This document shows, in pieces, positions 26,357 to 33,875 of a stretch of DNA of 64,000 nucleotides. The stretch lies in NCBI RefSeq assembly GCF_020529025.1, contig NZ_JACNMM010000017.1:17899-81898 (forward strand). The letters are read 5' to 3'. The stretch is from Oceaniglobus trochenteri (lineage in GTDB: Bacteria; Pseudomonadota; Alphaproteobacteria; Rhodobacterales; Rhodobacteraceae). Positions within the stretch are counted from its first letter, which is position 1; every line of letters starts with the position of its first letter. A model generated the notes under the pieces. The model was not told the origin of the DNA and searched no databases. It worked only from the letters and a program-made list of their open reading frames with translations. Position numbers and translations under genes: made by a program.

Positions 26357-27184
26357 ATGAGCTCATCTTCCCAAACCACCGATATTTCGGATCAGATCGG
26401 TGGCGACCTTCCCTTCCTGCGCCGCTATTCGCGTGCGCTTACCGGCAGTCAGGAGACGGGTGACAGGTATGCCGCCGCCACGCTTGAGGCGATCCTGGTC
26501 GATCGTTCCATCTTTCAATCCTCGCTGCGCCCACGGGTTGCCCTGTTCCGGGCCTTTCACCTGATCTGGTCGACGGCGGGTGCCCCCACGGCCGATACCG
26601 AAGACCCGGTGACGCGGCTGGAATCCGCCGCGCTTGACCACATGTCGGGGCTGACCAACAATTCACGCGAGGCGCTTCTGCTGTCGACCATCGAATCCTT
26701 CACCTACGAGGAAGTCGGCCAGATCATGGATATCTCGGCCGAAGAGGCGCATGGCCTGGTCGATGTCGCGATCTCGGAAATGCAGCAGTCGATGGCGGGC
26801 AACGTCATGATCATCGAGGACGAGGCGATTATCGCGATGGACATCCATTCCATCGTTTCCGAAATGGGCCACTCGGTCACCGGCATCGCCCGCACCCGCA
26901 AGGCAGCGGTCGAACTGGGCACCAAGAAGCGCCCCGACCTGATCCTGGCGGATATCCAGCTGGCCGACAATTCGTCGGGCATCGACGCGGTGAACGACCT
27001 TCTGGCACAGTTCGACGATATCCCGGTGATCTTCATCACAGCCTTCCCCGAACGCCTGCTGACGGGCGACAAGCCCGAACCGGCGTTCCTGATCTCCAAG
27101 CCCTACTCGGAAGAGCAGGTGCAATCGGCGGTCAGCCAGGCGATGTTCTTCTCCAGCACCGAAACGCTGAAGGCGCCGGTCTAG
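26357..27184 (+). CDS. phyR: Anti-anti-sigma response regulator PhyR
   Basis: The 275-residue regulator has an N-terminal sigma-like domain (about 1-140) that mimics EcfG, and a C-terminal receiver. The receiver keeps the acidic pair Glu154-Asp155 (MIIEDE), phospho-acceptor Asp199 (ILADIQL), Thr228 (VIFITAF) and Lys248 (LISKPY). The stretch between Thr228 and Lys248 (AFPERLLTG then EPAFLISKPY) is typical of PhyR/FAT-GUY receivers. ATG at 26357 (MSSSSQTTD) is 42 nt after an EcfG promoter; an in-frame start further upstream would run through the promoter. Divergent to nepR. A strong terminator follows at 27205. Confidence 0.95.
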   Translation: MSSSSQTTDISDQIGGDLPFLRRYSRALTGSQETGDRYAAATLEAILVDRSIFQSSLRPRVALFRAFHLIWSTAGAPTADTEDPVTRLESAALDHMSGLTNNSREALLLSTIESFTYEEVGQIMDISAEEAHGLVDVAISEMQQSMAGNVMIIEDEAIIAMDIHSIVSEMGHSVTGIARTRKAAVELGTKKRPDLILADIQLADNSSGIDAVNDLLAQFDDIPVIFITAFPERLLTGDKPEPAFLISKPYSEEQVQSAVSQAMFFSSTETLKAPV

Positions 27185-27204
27185 GGATGAAGCGCCCCGA
27201 ACAA

Positions 27205-27243
27205 TAAAAAAAGCCCCGTCACATCGTGTGACGGGGCTTTTTT
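27205..27243. terminator. Bidirectional rho-independent terminator
   Basis: AAGCCCCGTCACA-tcg-TGTGACGGGGCTT forms a strong GC-rich stem flanked by an A-run on the left and a T-run on the right. It can therefore end transcription from both phyR (plus) and the DUF1328 gene (minus). Confidence 0.95.
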
Positions 27244-27265
27244 GATCCGCTGGCCAGGGGTGGCC

Positions 27266-27436
27266 CTATTTGATCGACCGCCCCGAAAGCCGCGCCACAA
27301 GCGTGACGACGAACAGGACAAGGAAGACGAAGAAAAGGATCTGGGCGGTCCCAGCCGAAACGCTGAGCACACCGCCAAAGCCGAGAACGGCCGCTATCAC
27401 CGCGACCAGAAAGAAAAATATTGCCCATCCAAGCAT
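27266..27436 (-). CDS. DUF1328 family small membrane protein
   Basis: The 56-residue protein starts [20 protein letters not shown] and has two hydrophobic helices with GG and GTAQILFF between them, the hallmark of DUF1328 (YtjA-like). Function is unknown; the family is commonly stress-induced. Start ATG at 27436 is preceded by AGGAGAG, a clear ribosome-binding site. An EcfG-type promoter lies about 58 nt upstream (27494-27519, minus), and the shared terminator at 27205 follows, so it is a single-gene transcript. Confidence 0.88.
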   Translation of the reverse strand: MLGWAIFFFLVAVIAAVLGFGGVLSVSAGTAQILFFVFLVLFVVTLVARLSGRSIK

Positions 27437-27493
27437 GGCAACTCTCCTGGTTTGTTTCATGTGTTCGTATGCCCCAACGGGCGTTGACTCATG

Positions 27494-27519
27494 AACACCA
27501 ACTTGCGCGGATCGGTTCC
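27494..27519 (-). promoter_or_regulatory. EcfG-type promoter for the DUF1328 gene
   Basis: Minus strand GGAAC (27519-27515), 17 nt, TGTT (27497-27494). This has the same spacing and TGTT variant as the nepR promoter. It is divergent from the EcfG promoter at 27555. Confidence 0.65.
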
Positions 27520-27554
27520 GCCGGCAACGTTGACGATGTTATGATCGTCGCGAT

Positions 27555-27579
27555 GGAACCGCTTTGTTCCTGCGGCGTT
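27555..27579 (+). promoter_or_regulatory. EcfG-dependent promoter for the DUF883 gene
   Basis: GGAAC (27555-27559), 16 nt, CGTT (27576-27579), 41 nt before the ATG at 27621. It matches the phyR promoter in both boxes and spacing. Confidence 0.85.
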
Positions 27580-27620
27580 GGTGGGGTGACTGACAGAATT
27601 TGTTTTGAAAGGACTGCAAG

Positions 27621-27932
27621 ATGGCGACATCCAAAATCGTGACCACCGAAGATCTCTCGGCGCAGGTTGATACCCTGAAGTCGGACATCGCGGGTCTGAC
27701 CAAGATCATTGGCGACCTGACCAAGACCAAGGGCGAACAGGTGGCCGACGGGGTGCGCGCGCAGGCCAATTCCGCCCGCGAAGCAGGCGAGGCACAGCTG
27801 GCCGAGTTGCAGAAGCACGCCCGCAGCGGTGCCGAAAGCGCCGAGGAATATGTGCGCAACAATCCCGCCACCGCCTTGGGGATCGCCGCGGGCATCGGTG
27901 TGCTTGTCGGTCTCATCACCGCGCGTCGCTGA
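27621..27932 (+). CDS. DUF883 (ElaB/YqjD-like) protein
   Basis: The 103-residue protein has a helical, charged N-terminal region (LKSDIAGLTKIIGDLTKTKG, coiled-coil-like). Its C-terminus reads EEYVRNNPATALGIAAGIGVL followed by VGLITARR, the diagnostic pattern of ElaB/YqjD tail-anchored inner-membrane proteins. E. coli members associate with ribosomes in stationary phase; whether this one does is not known. It sits under a full-match EcfG promoter and 3 nt upstream of the holin-like gene. Confidence 0.88.
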   Translation: MATSKIVTTEDLSAQVDTLKSDIAGLTKIIGDLTKTKGEQVADGVRAQANSAREAGEAQLAELQKHARSGAESAEEYVRNNPATALGIAAGIGVLVGLITARR

Positions 27933-27935
27933 TCC

Positions 27936-28298
27936 ATGTTGGATCGTCTTCTGGCGCCGGTCCGTGCCGCTGCGGCACGGGCCGCGCGCAAGGCCGCCTT
28001 CGGGGCGGTGGGGGTGATTTTCCTGCTGGCCGGATTGGCGTTTCTCACCGCTGCGGCCTGGATCGCCCTGGCGATTGCCTATGGTGCGCTGATCGCGGCG
28101 CTGGTGATCGGCCTGGCCTTTACCGGCTGCGGCCTGATTTTCCTGGCCGTCGCCACTAGCAGCAGCAAATCAGGCAAATCGCACCCACCCCAACATCTTC
28201 ACCAGGAAAAGCGCCCGCCGGCGGCCGTATCGCAGGCCCAGCTGATCGACGCCTTCATCGGCGGGCTGAATGCCGGCAAGACTATGCGGCGGAGATGA
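27936..28298 (+). CDS. Phage-holin-family (Holin-X-like) membrane protein
   Basis: The 120-residue protein has two adjacent membrane helices (about 25-50 and 54-78) between a basic N-terminus (VRAAAARAARKAAFG) and a soluble basic tail. It resembles the holin superfamily members often found beside DUF883 genes in non-phage contexts. With ATG only 3 nt after the DUF883 stop, it is in the same EcfG-driven operon. There is no phage DNA around it, so a lytic role is unlikely; membrane support during stress is an inference. Confidence 0.72.
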   Translation: MLDRLLAPVRAAAARAARKAAFGAVGVIFLLAGLAFLTAAAWIALAIAYGALIAALVIGLAFTGCGLIFLAVATSSSKSGKSHPPQHLHQEKRPPAAVSQAQLIDAFIGGLNAGKTMRRR

Positions 28299-28674
28299 AG
28301 CGGCTGATGACGGCGGCAAGGGCCTGGTCGGAAATGGGCCAGCCCAGAAAGACCAGACCGTCGTCGGCATCTTCGTCCTGCCAGGTCAATGCCTCTCCCA
28401 GAACCACGACATGACGCGCGACGCGCCGGACCCAGGCCAAGGCAGGCGAATCCGGCGCGCTGACCAGATCGGCGGCGATGATGGCAATGTGAAATCCCGT
28501 CTCGTCCTCGTCTCCCGTTTCATGAGGGGGCAGGGCGTGCAGGATCACCGGCCGCAGATCGGGCCGTATCTGGATGAAACCCTCGGCAATATCGCTTGCG
28601 ACAAGGGCCTGGGGTTCGAGAATCAGGATTTTCGTTTCGCGGCTGTCAAAGCCAGTCTGGCATGCCATATTCAC
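28282..28674 (-). CDS. Degenerate receiver-domain protein (no phospho-acceptor)
   Basis: The 130-residue single-domain protein follows the receiver pattern: KILILEPQALVASDIAEGF (beta1-alpha1, about 15-33), FHIAIIAADLV (beta3), HVVVLGEAL (beta4) and FLGWPISDQAL (beta5). Every catalytic position is changed. The acidic pair reads Glu-Pro, the phospho-acceptor position reads Ala (IIAADL) and the usual Lys before Pro reads Trp. It cannot work by phosphorylation in the usual way and may be a binding partner. It overlaps the convergent holin-like gene by 17 nt and is divergent from the Crp/Fnr gene. Confidence 0.72.
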   Translation of the reverse strand: MNMACQTGFDSRETKILILEPQALVASDIAEGFIQIRPDLRPVILHALPPHETGDEDETGFHIAIIAADLVSAPDSPALAWVRRVARHVVVLGEALTWQDEDADDGLVFLGWPISDQALAAVISRFISAA

Positions 28675-28756
28675 GGTATTCCCCTTCTATTAGGGGGCAA
28701 GTATGGCCGGGCAATGCGACACGCGCATTAAACTGCGACATATCACGGAGAACAAG

Positions 28757-29485
28757 ATGACCGTTCGCTGTTCCGAATGCCCGCTGCGGGATCGCAGGAT
28801 ATTCGCGCCTATGACGGCCGAGGAGGTGGCCTTCATGACCCGGTTCAAGGCGGGTGAGCTTTCGGTCGAGGCGGGCACCCAGCTATTAATGGAGGGGGCG
28901 AATTCTCCTCAGCTTTTCACGGTCTTGTCGGGTATGGGCGTGCGCTACAAGACCTTGGAGGATGGCCGCCGTCAGGTGCTGAACTTTGTCTTCCCCGGCG
29001 ATTTCCTGGGGATGCAGGCGGGCATCATGGGCGAGATGAGCCATTCCGTCGACGCCACCACCGATATGTCGTTGTGCGTCTTCAGCCGCAGCGAGGTATG
29101 GTCATTGTTCAAGACGCGCCCGGAACGGGCCTTCGATCTGACATGGGTCGCGGCGGTCGAACAGAACTTCCTGGGCGAGGCGCTTTCTGCCGTGGGGCAG
29201 ATGGACGCCACCCAGCGGATCGCCTGGGCCTTCGTGCGCCTTTTCGGGCGCGGGCAGGCGGTGGGCATGACCGAGGGGCACACCATGCCCCTGCCATTCC
29301 GCCAGCAGGACCTGGCCGATTCCCTGGGCCTTTCCCTAGTTCACACGAACAAGACGCTGGCGCGTTTCCGGGAACGGCAGTTGGCAAGCTGGGCCGACGG
29401 GCTGTTGTCGATCACCGACATGCGCGCCCTGGCCGAACTGGCCGGGATCGACCACGAGGCGCCGGAGATACGCCCCCTGATCTGA
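28757..29485 (+). CDS. Crp/Fnr family transcriptional regulator
   Basis: The 242-residue regulator has an N-terminal cyclic-nucleotide-binding-type beta-roll (about 20-140; FVFPGDFLGMQAGIM is the typical turn). A dimer helix and a C-terminal winged HTH follow (FRQQDLADSLGLSLVHTNKTLARF, in parts, about 185-210). The start MTVRCSECPLRD contains CxxC, but the third and fourth cysteine positions of oxygen-sensing FNR are not evident, so an iron-sulfur cluster is uncertain. ATG at 28757 has AGAACAAG upstream; an in-frame ATG at 28703 is less likely. Signal unknown. Confidence 0.88.
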   Translation: MTVRCSECPLRDRRIFAPMTAEEVAFMTRFKAGELSVEAGTQLLMEGANSPQLFTVLSGMGVRYKTLEDGRRQVLNFVFPGDFLGMQAGIMGEMSHSVDATTDMSLCVFSRSEVWSLFKTRPERAFDLTWVAAVEQNFLGEALSAVGQMDATQRIAWAFVRLFGRGQAVGMTEGHTMPLPFRQQDLADSLGLSLVHTNKTLARFRERQLASWADGLLSITDMRALAELAGIDHEAPEIRPLI

Positions 29486-29493
29486 CCCCGGGT

Positions 29494-30411
29494 TCAGGCG
29501 TCGCCCTCTACCGGTTCTTCCTGCCGGGCGAAGGGGTCGGGCAGGGGCGCGGGGTTCACGGGCGCGCCCTCTCCGAACATCAGGTATCTGGCGCGGTCCA
29601 GCTCGGCGTTCAGGAAACCGCCCAGCAGCACCACGTAGGCGCTGATGTAGAACCACATCAAAAGCGCGATCACGGCACCAAGCGTTCCGTAGATTTCGTT
29701 ATATTTACCAAAGTTGGCCAGGTAGAACGAAAACCCATAGGACGCCGCCGCCCAGATCAGCATGGCCACCGCGGCACCGGCGGTAAACCAGCGCGGCCGT
29801 TGATTGCGGCGGTTCGGACCGAAACGGTAGATCACGCTCAGCCCGAACAGGACGACGGCCAGCGCGATCACCCAGCGCGCCGCCGACAGCGCAAGTTCGG
29901 TCAGCGGGCCAAGGGGCAGCAACAGCAGGATGATGGGCGCAATGACGACCGATGCCAGCGCCACCAGCGCGACCCCGATCAGCGACAGCGTCATGCCAAG
30001 TGCAACTAGAACCTGCCGGAAACTGGTGCGGTTGCCGACCCGGTAGATTGCATTCAGCCCGCGGATGAGCGAGGCCACCCCCGCCCGCGTCGACCAGAGC
30101 GCCGCGAGCATCGAGATGATCGTCGCCCAGCCAAGCGCGCTGCTGCGGGTCGAGATCAGGCGTTGAACCTGAGAATTGAGGATGTCGAAGGCCTGTGCAG
30201 GCATGAAATCCTGCAACAGGTCCAACTGGTTCTGCACGATGATCGGGTCCGAAACCACGCCCCACAGCGCAATGATGGCCGCAACCGCGGGGAAAATGGC
30301 CAACATGCCATAAAATGCAACCCCGGCCGCGATGAGGCCGAGGTTCAATTCATCCATTCCCCTGAAGACGGATTTACCGGCCCGCCACCAGAGCCTGAAA
30401 GTCGGGTGCAT
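29494..30411 (-). CDS. YihY/virulence factor BrkB family membrane protein
   Basis: The 305-residue inner-membrane protein has six predicted helices and family landmarks. These are ELNLGLIAAGVAFYGMLAIFPA (in two parts, about 21-42), LWSTRAGVASLIRGLNAIY (about 104-122) and a C-terminal YVVLLGGFLNAELDRAR. The older annotation as ribonuclease BN is incorrect for this family; function is unknown. ATG at 30411 is chosen because the upstream frame overlaps the neighbouring gene. It lies 20 nt downstream of the PLDc_N-like gene, so it may share that gene's EcfG promoter. Confidence 0.88.
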   Translation of the reverse strand: MHPTFRLWWRAGKSVFRGMDELNLGLIAAGVAFYGMLAIFPAVAAIIALWGVVSDPIIVQNQLDLLQDFMPAQAFDILNSQVQRLISTRSSALGWATIISMLAALWSTRAGVASLIRGLNAIYRVGNRTSFRQVLVALGMTLSLIGVALVALASVVIAPIILLLLPLGPLTELALSAARWVIALAVVLFGLSVIYRFGPNRRNQRPRWFTAGAAVAMLIWAAASYGFSFYLANFGKYNEIYGTLGAVIALLMWFYISAYVVLLGGFLNAELDRARYLMFGEGAPVNPAPLPDPFARQEEPVEGDA

Positions 30412-30431
30412 TGCTCTCCCTTCGATCTGCG

Positions 30432-30611
30432 TCAGGCCGTTTGACCACGCGGTCCGGCAAAGAACCAGATAATAAAGCCGATGACGGGCAGGATCAGCAC
30501 AAGTAGTGCCCAAAGAACCTTGGCCCCGGTCGACGCCCGAGAGTTGATGATCGCAACAAGGGCCCAGATGTCCAGGATGAGGACGACGAGGCCGCCAATT
30601 CCTTCAAGCAT
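30432..30611 (-). CDS. Small PLDc_N-like membrane protein
   Basis: The 59-residue protein has two hydrophobic helices (about 5-22 and 33-51) with ASTGAKVLWALLVLILPVIG and a final IIWFFAGPRG. This is the pattern of the phospholipase-D N-terminal (PLDc_N) domain, as in the start of cardiolipin synthases, here without any enzyme domain. Start MLEGIGGLV at 30611. A candidate EcfG promoter lies 34 nt upstream. It forms a probable operon with the YihY-family gene. Confidence 0.82.
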   Translation of the reverse strand: MLEGIGGLVVLILDIWALVAIINSRASTGAKVLWALLVLILPVIGFIIWFFAGPRGQTA

Positions 30612-30644
30612 GATGAATTCCTTTTGATGTTCTGTTGAGGGGGC

Positions 30645-30670
30645 AACGTCCGTTCGGTTCGGAAAGTTCC
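30645..30670 (-). promoter_or_regulatory. EcfG-type promoter for the PLDc_N-like gene
   Basis: Minus strand GGAAC (30670-30666), 17 nt, CGTT (30648-30645), 34 nt before the ATG at 30611. Both boxes match the consensus; spacing is 17 rather than 16. It lies in the 316-nt gap 30612-30927, which otherwise holds the LacI-controlled promoter on the other strand. Confidence 0.75.
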
Positions 30671-30849
30671 CTTGGCCCGCATGACCACAGGGCGAGTCGC
30701 CCGGTGATCCATGGCCGGGACGGCGAAATGGCTGGCGCGGAGCGTCGCTTCGGCGGGATGGAAAAATCAGGATAAACAATTAATTTCAATAGGGTGGCAT
30801 GGGACGCCGCGACTGGAAATGTCGGTGGCTGAGCTTTGAAAAGCAAAAC

Positions 30850-30878
30850 TTGACGAAATTGCAACCGGTTGCAATACT
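30850..30878 (+). promoter_or_regulatory. Sigma-70 promoter with LacI-family operator in the spacer
   Basis: TTGACG (30850-30855), 17 nt, AATACT (30873-30878) is a near-consensus promoter. Its spacer holds the perfect 18-bp palindrome ATTGCAACCGGTTGCAAT (30858-30875), with the central CG and flanking half-site form of LacI/GalR-family operators. A bound repressor would block polymerase directly. The lacI-type gene is the last gene of the downstream operon (35844), implying autoregulation. Confidence 0.82.
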
Positions 30879-30927
30879 GCCCGCAGAACAGCCGCCAGAG
30901 TGGCGGGTGGGGCAGGGGGGGACGCGG

Positions 30928-31743
30928 TTGGAATTTGCGCTCAATCATATGGCCGCGCCCGCGATGAGCGCCCGTGACCTTCTGTCCATGGCGGCGCGGT
31001 TGGGCTGTGTCGGTGTCGAATTCCGCAACGATCTGGCCAGGCCCCTGTTCGACGGTGAGGCCCCCGCCACCATCGGCGCGGCGGCACAATCGGCCGGACA
31101 AAAGATCCTGGCCCTGGCCGAGGTGAAGGCCTTCAACGATTTTACCGAACAGACCCGCACCGCCGCCGAGGCGCTGATGCAGGCCGCGGTGGCCTGCGGT
31201 GCGGCGACGATCGCGCTGATCCCGCGCAATGACGGTCGGCGTCTTGGAGAAAGCGAAAGGCGTGCCGATCTTGCCTTTGCCCTGAACGAACTTGCGCCGA
31301 TGCTGGAACGTCACGGGCTGATCGGGCTGATCGAACCGCTGGGGTTTGAAACCTGCAACCTGCGCCACAAGGGCGAAGTGGTTGAGGTGATCGAAAGCCT
31401 TGGCCAGGCCGACAGGTTCAGGCTGGTGCATGATACCTTTCACCATCACCTGGCCGGGGGCGGGCCGGTCTTCGCGGCGCAGACGGGTATCGTGCATATC
31501 TCGGGGCTTGCCGATCCGGCGCCATCGGTGACGCAGATGCGCGATGGGCACCGGGGCCTTGTGGATGCCCATGACCGGCTGGACAATCTGGGCCAGATCG
31601 CCGCGCTGCGGGCCGCGGGATACCACGGCCCCCTGTCGTTCGAGCCTTTCGCCCCCGAATTCCACGCCCTGCCCGACCCCGAAGCGGCGCTTGCACGTTC
31701 GATCGCGTTCATCCGGGCCGGGCTGGGTGATGCGGCGGCATGA
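30928..31743 (+). CDS. Sugar-phosphate isomerase/epimerase-type TIM-barrel protein (IolI/hydroxypyruvate isomerase-like)
   Basis: The 271-residue protein follows the xylose-isomerase-like TIM-barrel fold. It shows GCVGVEFRND (early strand), IGLIEPLGFET (metal-binding Glu), LVHDTFHHHLAG (Asp/His ligands), GIVHISGLADP and a terminal GPLSFEPFAPE (Glu). This metal-site arrangement is typical of 2-keto-myo-inositol isomerase (IolI) and hydroxypyruvate isomerase. I choose TTG at 30928 because LEFALNHM is the usual N-terminus and a GGGGGGG run sits six bases upstream. The longer frame from 30799 would translate the promoter. First gene of the LacI-controlled operon. Confidence 0.8.
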   Translation: MEFALNHMAAPAMSARDLLSMAARLGCVGVEFRNDLARPLFDGEAPATIGAAAQSAGQKILALAEVKAFNDFTEQTRTAAEALMQAAVACGAATIALIPRNDGRRLGESERRADLAFALNELAPMLERHGLIGLIEPLGFETCNLRHKGEVVEVIESLGQADRFRLVHDTFHHHLAGGGPVFAAQTGIVHISGLADPAPSVTQMRDGHRGLVDAHDRLDNLGQIAALRAAGYHGPLSFEPFAPEFHALPDPEAALARSIAFIRAGLGDAAA

Positions 31744-31823
31744 CGGAACAAGGATACACCCCAAAAGGGGGAACCCGGCAGATTGAACGACGTGCGCCGG
31801 GCGCGTCACTTGGGAGGAAGACA

Positions 31824-32765
31824 ATGAAAAAGACACTTATGGCCATCGGTCTGAGCGCGATGATGTCGACCACGGCAATCGCGCAGGACATCGGCGTCAC
31901 CATGGCACGGTTCGACGACAACTTCCTGACCGTGCTGCGCAACGGGATCATGGAATATGCCGGCGAGGTCGGCGCGCAGATCCAGGTGGAAGACGCCACC
32001 GACGACGTGGGCAAGCAGTTGAACCAGATCCAGAACTTCATCGCCTCGGGTGTCGATGCGATCATCGTCAATGCCGTCGATACCTCGGCCACCGTTGCCA
32101 TGTCGAACGCCGCCGCCGAGGCGGGCATCCCCCTGGTTTATGTCAACCGCGAGCCGATCAACGTCGACGACCTGCCCGACAACCAGGCCTTCGTTGCATC
32201 AAACGAGATCGAATCCGGCACCCTGGAAGCCTTCGAGATCTGCAAGCTGCTGCGCGCCCAGGGCAAGGCGGGCGGTGCCAATGTCATCGTGCTGATGGGC
32301 CAGTTGTCGAACCAGGCGGCGGTGCAGCGCACCAAGGATGTCGAAGACGTGGTGGGCATGGACATGTGCAGCTTCATGACCATCGTTGAAAAGCAGACGG
32401 CCGAATGGGACCGGGTGAAGGCCCAGGACCTGATGACCAACTTCATTTCGGGCGGCGTGGAATTCGACGCGGTGATCGCCAATAACGATGAAATGGCCAT
32501 CGGCGCGATCCAGGGCATGAAAAGCGCCGGCATGGACATGGGCGAAATGCTGGTGGGCGGGGTGGATGCCACCGCCGATGCCCTGGCCGCGATGAAGGCG
32601 GGCGATCTTGACGTGACGGTGTTCCAGGATGCCGCCGGGCAGGGCGCGGGCTCTGTCGATACCGCCATCGCCCTGGTGAACGGCGAGGACGTGGATCAGA
32701 AGGTCTACATCCCCTTCAAGCTGGTCACGCCCGACAACCTGGATCAGTTCATGGGCGCCAACTGA
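31824..32765 (+). CDS. Sugar ABC transporter periplasmic substrate-binding protein (IbpA/RbsB-like)
   Basis: The 313-residue secreted protein has a signal peptide MKKTLMAIGLSAMMSTTAIAQ (cleavage after residue 21, written here in one short run). It belongs to the type-I periplasmic binding fold: ASGVDAIIVNAVDTSAT, IPLVYVNREP, AVIANNDEMAIGAIQ and VGGVDATADALAAMK. These are the landmarks of ribose/inositol-binding proteins. ATG at 31824 with GGGAGGAAG nine bases upstream is clear; the longer frame has no signal peptide. The substrate is inferred, from the IolG-like and IolI-like neighbours, to be a cyclitol or related sugar. Confidence 0.88.
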   Translation: MKKTLMAIGLSAMMSTTAIAQDIGVTMARFDDNFLTVLRNGIMEYAGEVGAQIQVEDATDDVGKQLNQIQNFIASGVDAIIVNAVDTSATVAMSNAAAEAGIPLVYVNREPINVDDLPDNQAFVASNEIESGTLEAFEICKLLRAQGKAGGANVIVLMGQLSNQAAVQRTKDVEDVVGMDMCSFMTIVEKQTAEWDRVKAQDLMTNFISGGVEFDAVIANNDEMAIGAIQGMKSAGMDMGEMLVGGVDATADALAAMKAGDLDVTVFQDAAGQGAGSVDTAIALVNGEDVDQKVYIPFKLVTPDNLDQFMGAN

Positions 32766-32841
32766 TCGCCACCTGACGAAATCCGCCGCGCCGGGCAATC
32801 GGCGCGGCGGCCCAAAACGACATCCAGTACAGGGGAAAACC

Positions 32842-33873
32842 ATGGCCGAGGCAGCCGCAAGCGCCGACATTTTCGGTGGGCGCAAGAAGAAACGACACTG
32901 GCCGCCCGAGCTGAACGCGCTGGTGGGCCTGATCGGCATCTGCATCATCTTCGAGGTTCTGGGCTGGTTCCTGCGCGATCAATCCTTCCTGGGCAACACC
33001 GTGCGGCTGAAGATCATGATCCTTCAGGTGTCGATCATCGGGATCATCGCCATCGGCGTGACACAGGTAATCGTGCTGGGCGGGATCGACCTGTCGTCAG
33101 GATCGGTCGTTGGCGCCACGGCCATGATCGCCATGAGTTTCGCCCAGGTGGGCACCTATGACCGGGCCGTCTTTGCAGAACTCGGCTGGGTCGATCTGCC
33201 GGTGATCGTGCCGATCCTCGTCGGTCTCTTGTGCGGAATAGTCGCCGGTCTGATCAACGGCGTGCTGATCGCCTATACCAAGATTCCGCCCTTCATCGCC
33301 ACCCTGGGCATGATGGTCTCGGCGCGCGGTGTCGCGTCGTGGTGGACGAAGGGCCAGCCGGTCAGCTTCCCGACCGACAGTTTCGCCGCCCTGGGCCAGG
33401 GGATGATGCCGGTTTTCCTGTTCCTGGCCATCGCCCTGCTGTTCCACCTGGTGCTGAAATACACGATCTATGGCAAGCACACCTATGCCATCGGGTCCAA
33501 CGAAGAGGCCGCCCGCATGTCGGGCATCAACGTGGAACGGCACAAGGTGCTGGTCTATGCCATCGCCGGGATGCTGGCCGGCTTCGCCGCGCTGGTGCTG
33601 GCGGCGCGGGGGCTGACGGCGCAATCGGGCATGGGGATCATGTACGAACTCGATGCCATTGCCATGGCCGTGATCGGCGGCGTGTCGCTGTCGGGCGGGC
33701 GCGGGTCGATCGTCGGCACCACCATCGGGATGCTGATCTTCGGGGTCATCATCTCGGGCTTCACCTTTCTCAGGCTCGACGCCTATTACCAGGACATGAT
33801 CAAGGGCGCGATCATCGTCGCCGCCGTCGTGGCCGACCAATACCGCCAGCGCCGCCGCGCCATGGAGTCGTGA
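32842..33873 (+). CDS. Sugar ABC transporter permease (RbsC/IatP-like)
   Basis: The 343-residue inner-membrane protein has about nine to ten helices and the BPD_transp_2 signatures GGIDLSSGSVVGATAMIAM (about 73-91), AYTKIPPFIATLGMM and YAIGSNEEAARMSGI, the cytoplasmic coupling region. It is preceded by a basic cytosolic N-terminus (GGRKKKRH). Being alone between the binding protein and the ATPase, it should act as a homodimer. The gap of 76 nt before it holds a ggCGCGcc-type inverted repeat but no clear terminator. Confidence 0.92.
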   Translation: MAEAAASADIFGGRKKKRHWPPELNALVGLIGICIIFEVLGWFLRDQSFLGNTVRLKIMILQVSIIGIIAIGVTQVIVLGGIDLSSGSVVGATAMIAMSFAQVGTYDRAVFAELGWVDLPVIVPILVGLLCGIVAGLINGVLIAYTKIPPFIATLGMMVSARGVASWWTKGQPVSFPTDSFAALGQGMMPVFLFLAIALLFHLVLKYTIYGKHTYAIGSNEEAARMSGINVERHKVLVYAIAGMLAGFAALVLAARGLTAQSGMGIMYELDAIAMAVIGGVSLSGGRGSIVGTTIGMLIFGVIISGFTFLRLDAYYQDMIKGAIIVAAVVADQYRQRRRAMES

Positions 33874-33875
33874 TC

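Noticed and set aside
30799..30927. Longer N-terminus for the TIM-barrel isomerase from ATG 30799
   Set aside because: It would translate the promoter and operator. The TTG at 30928 with a G-rich ribosome-binding site gives the normal family start.
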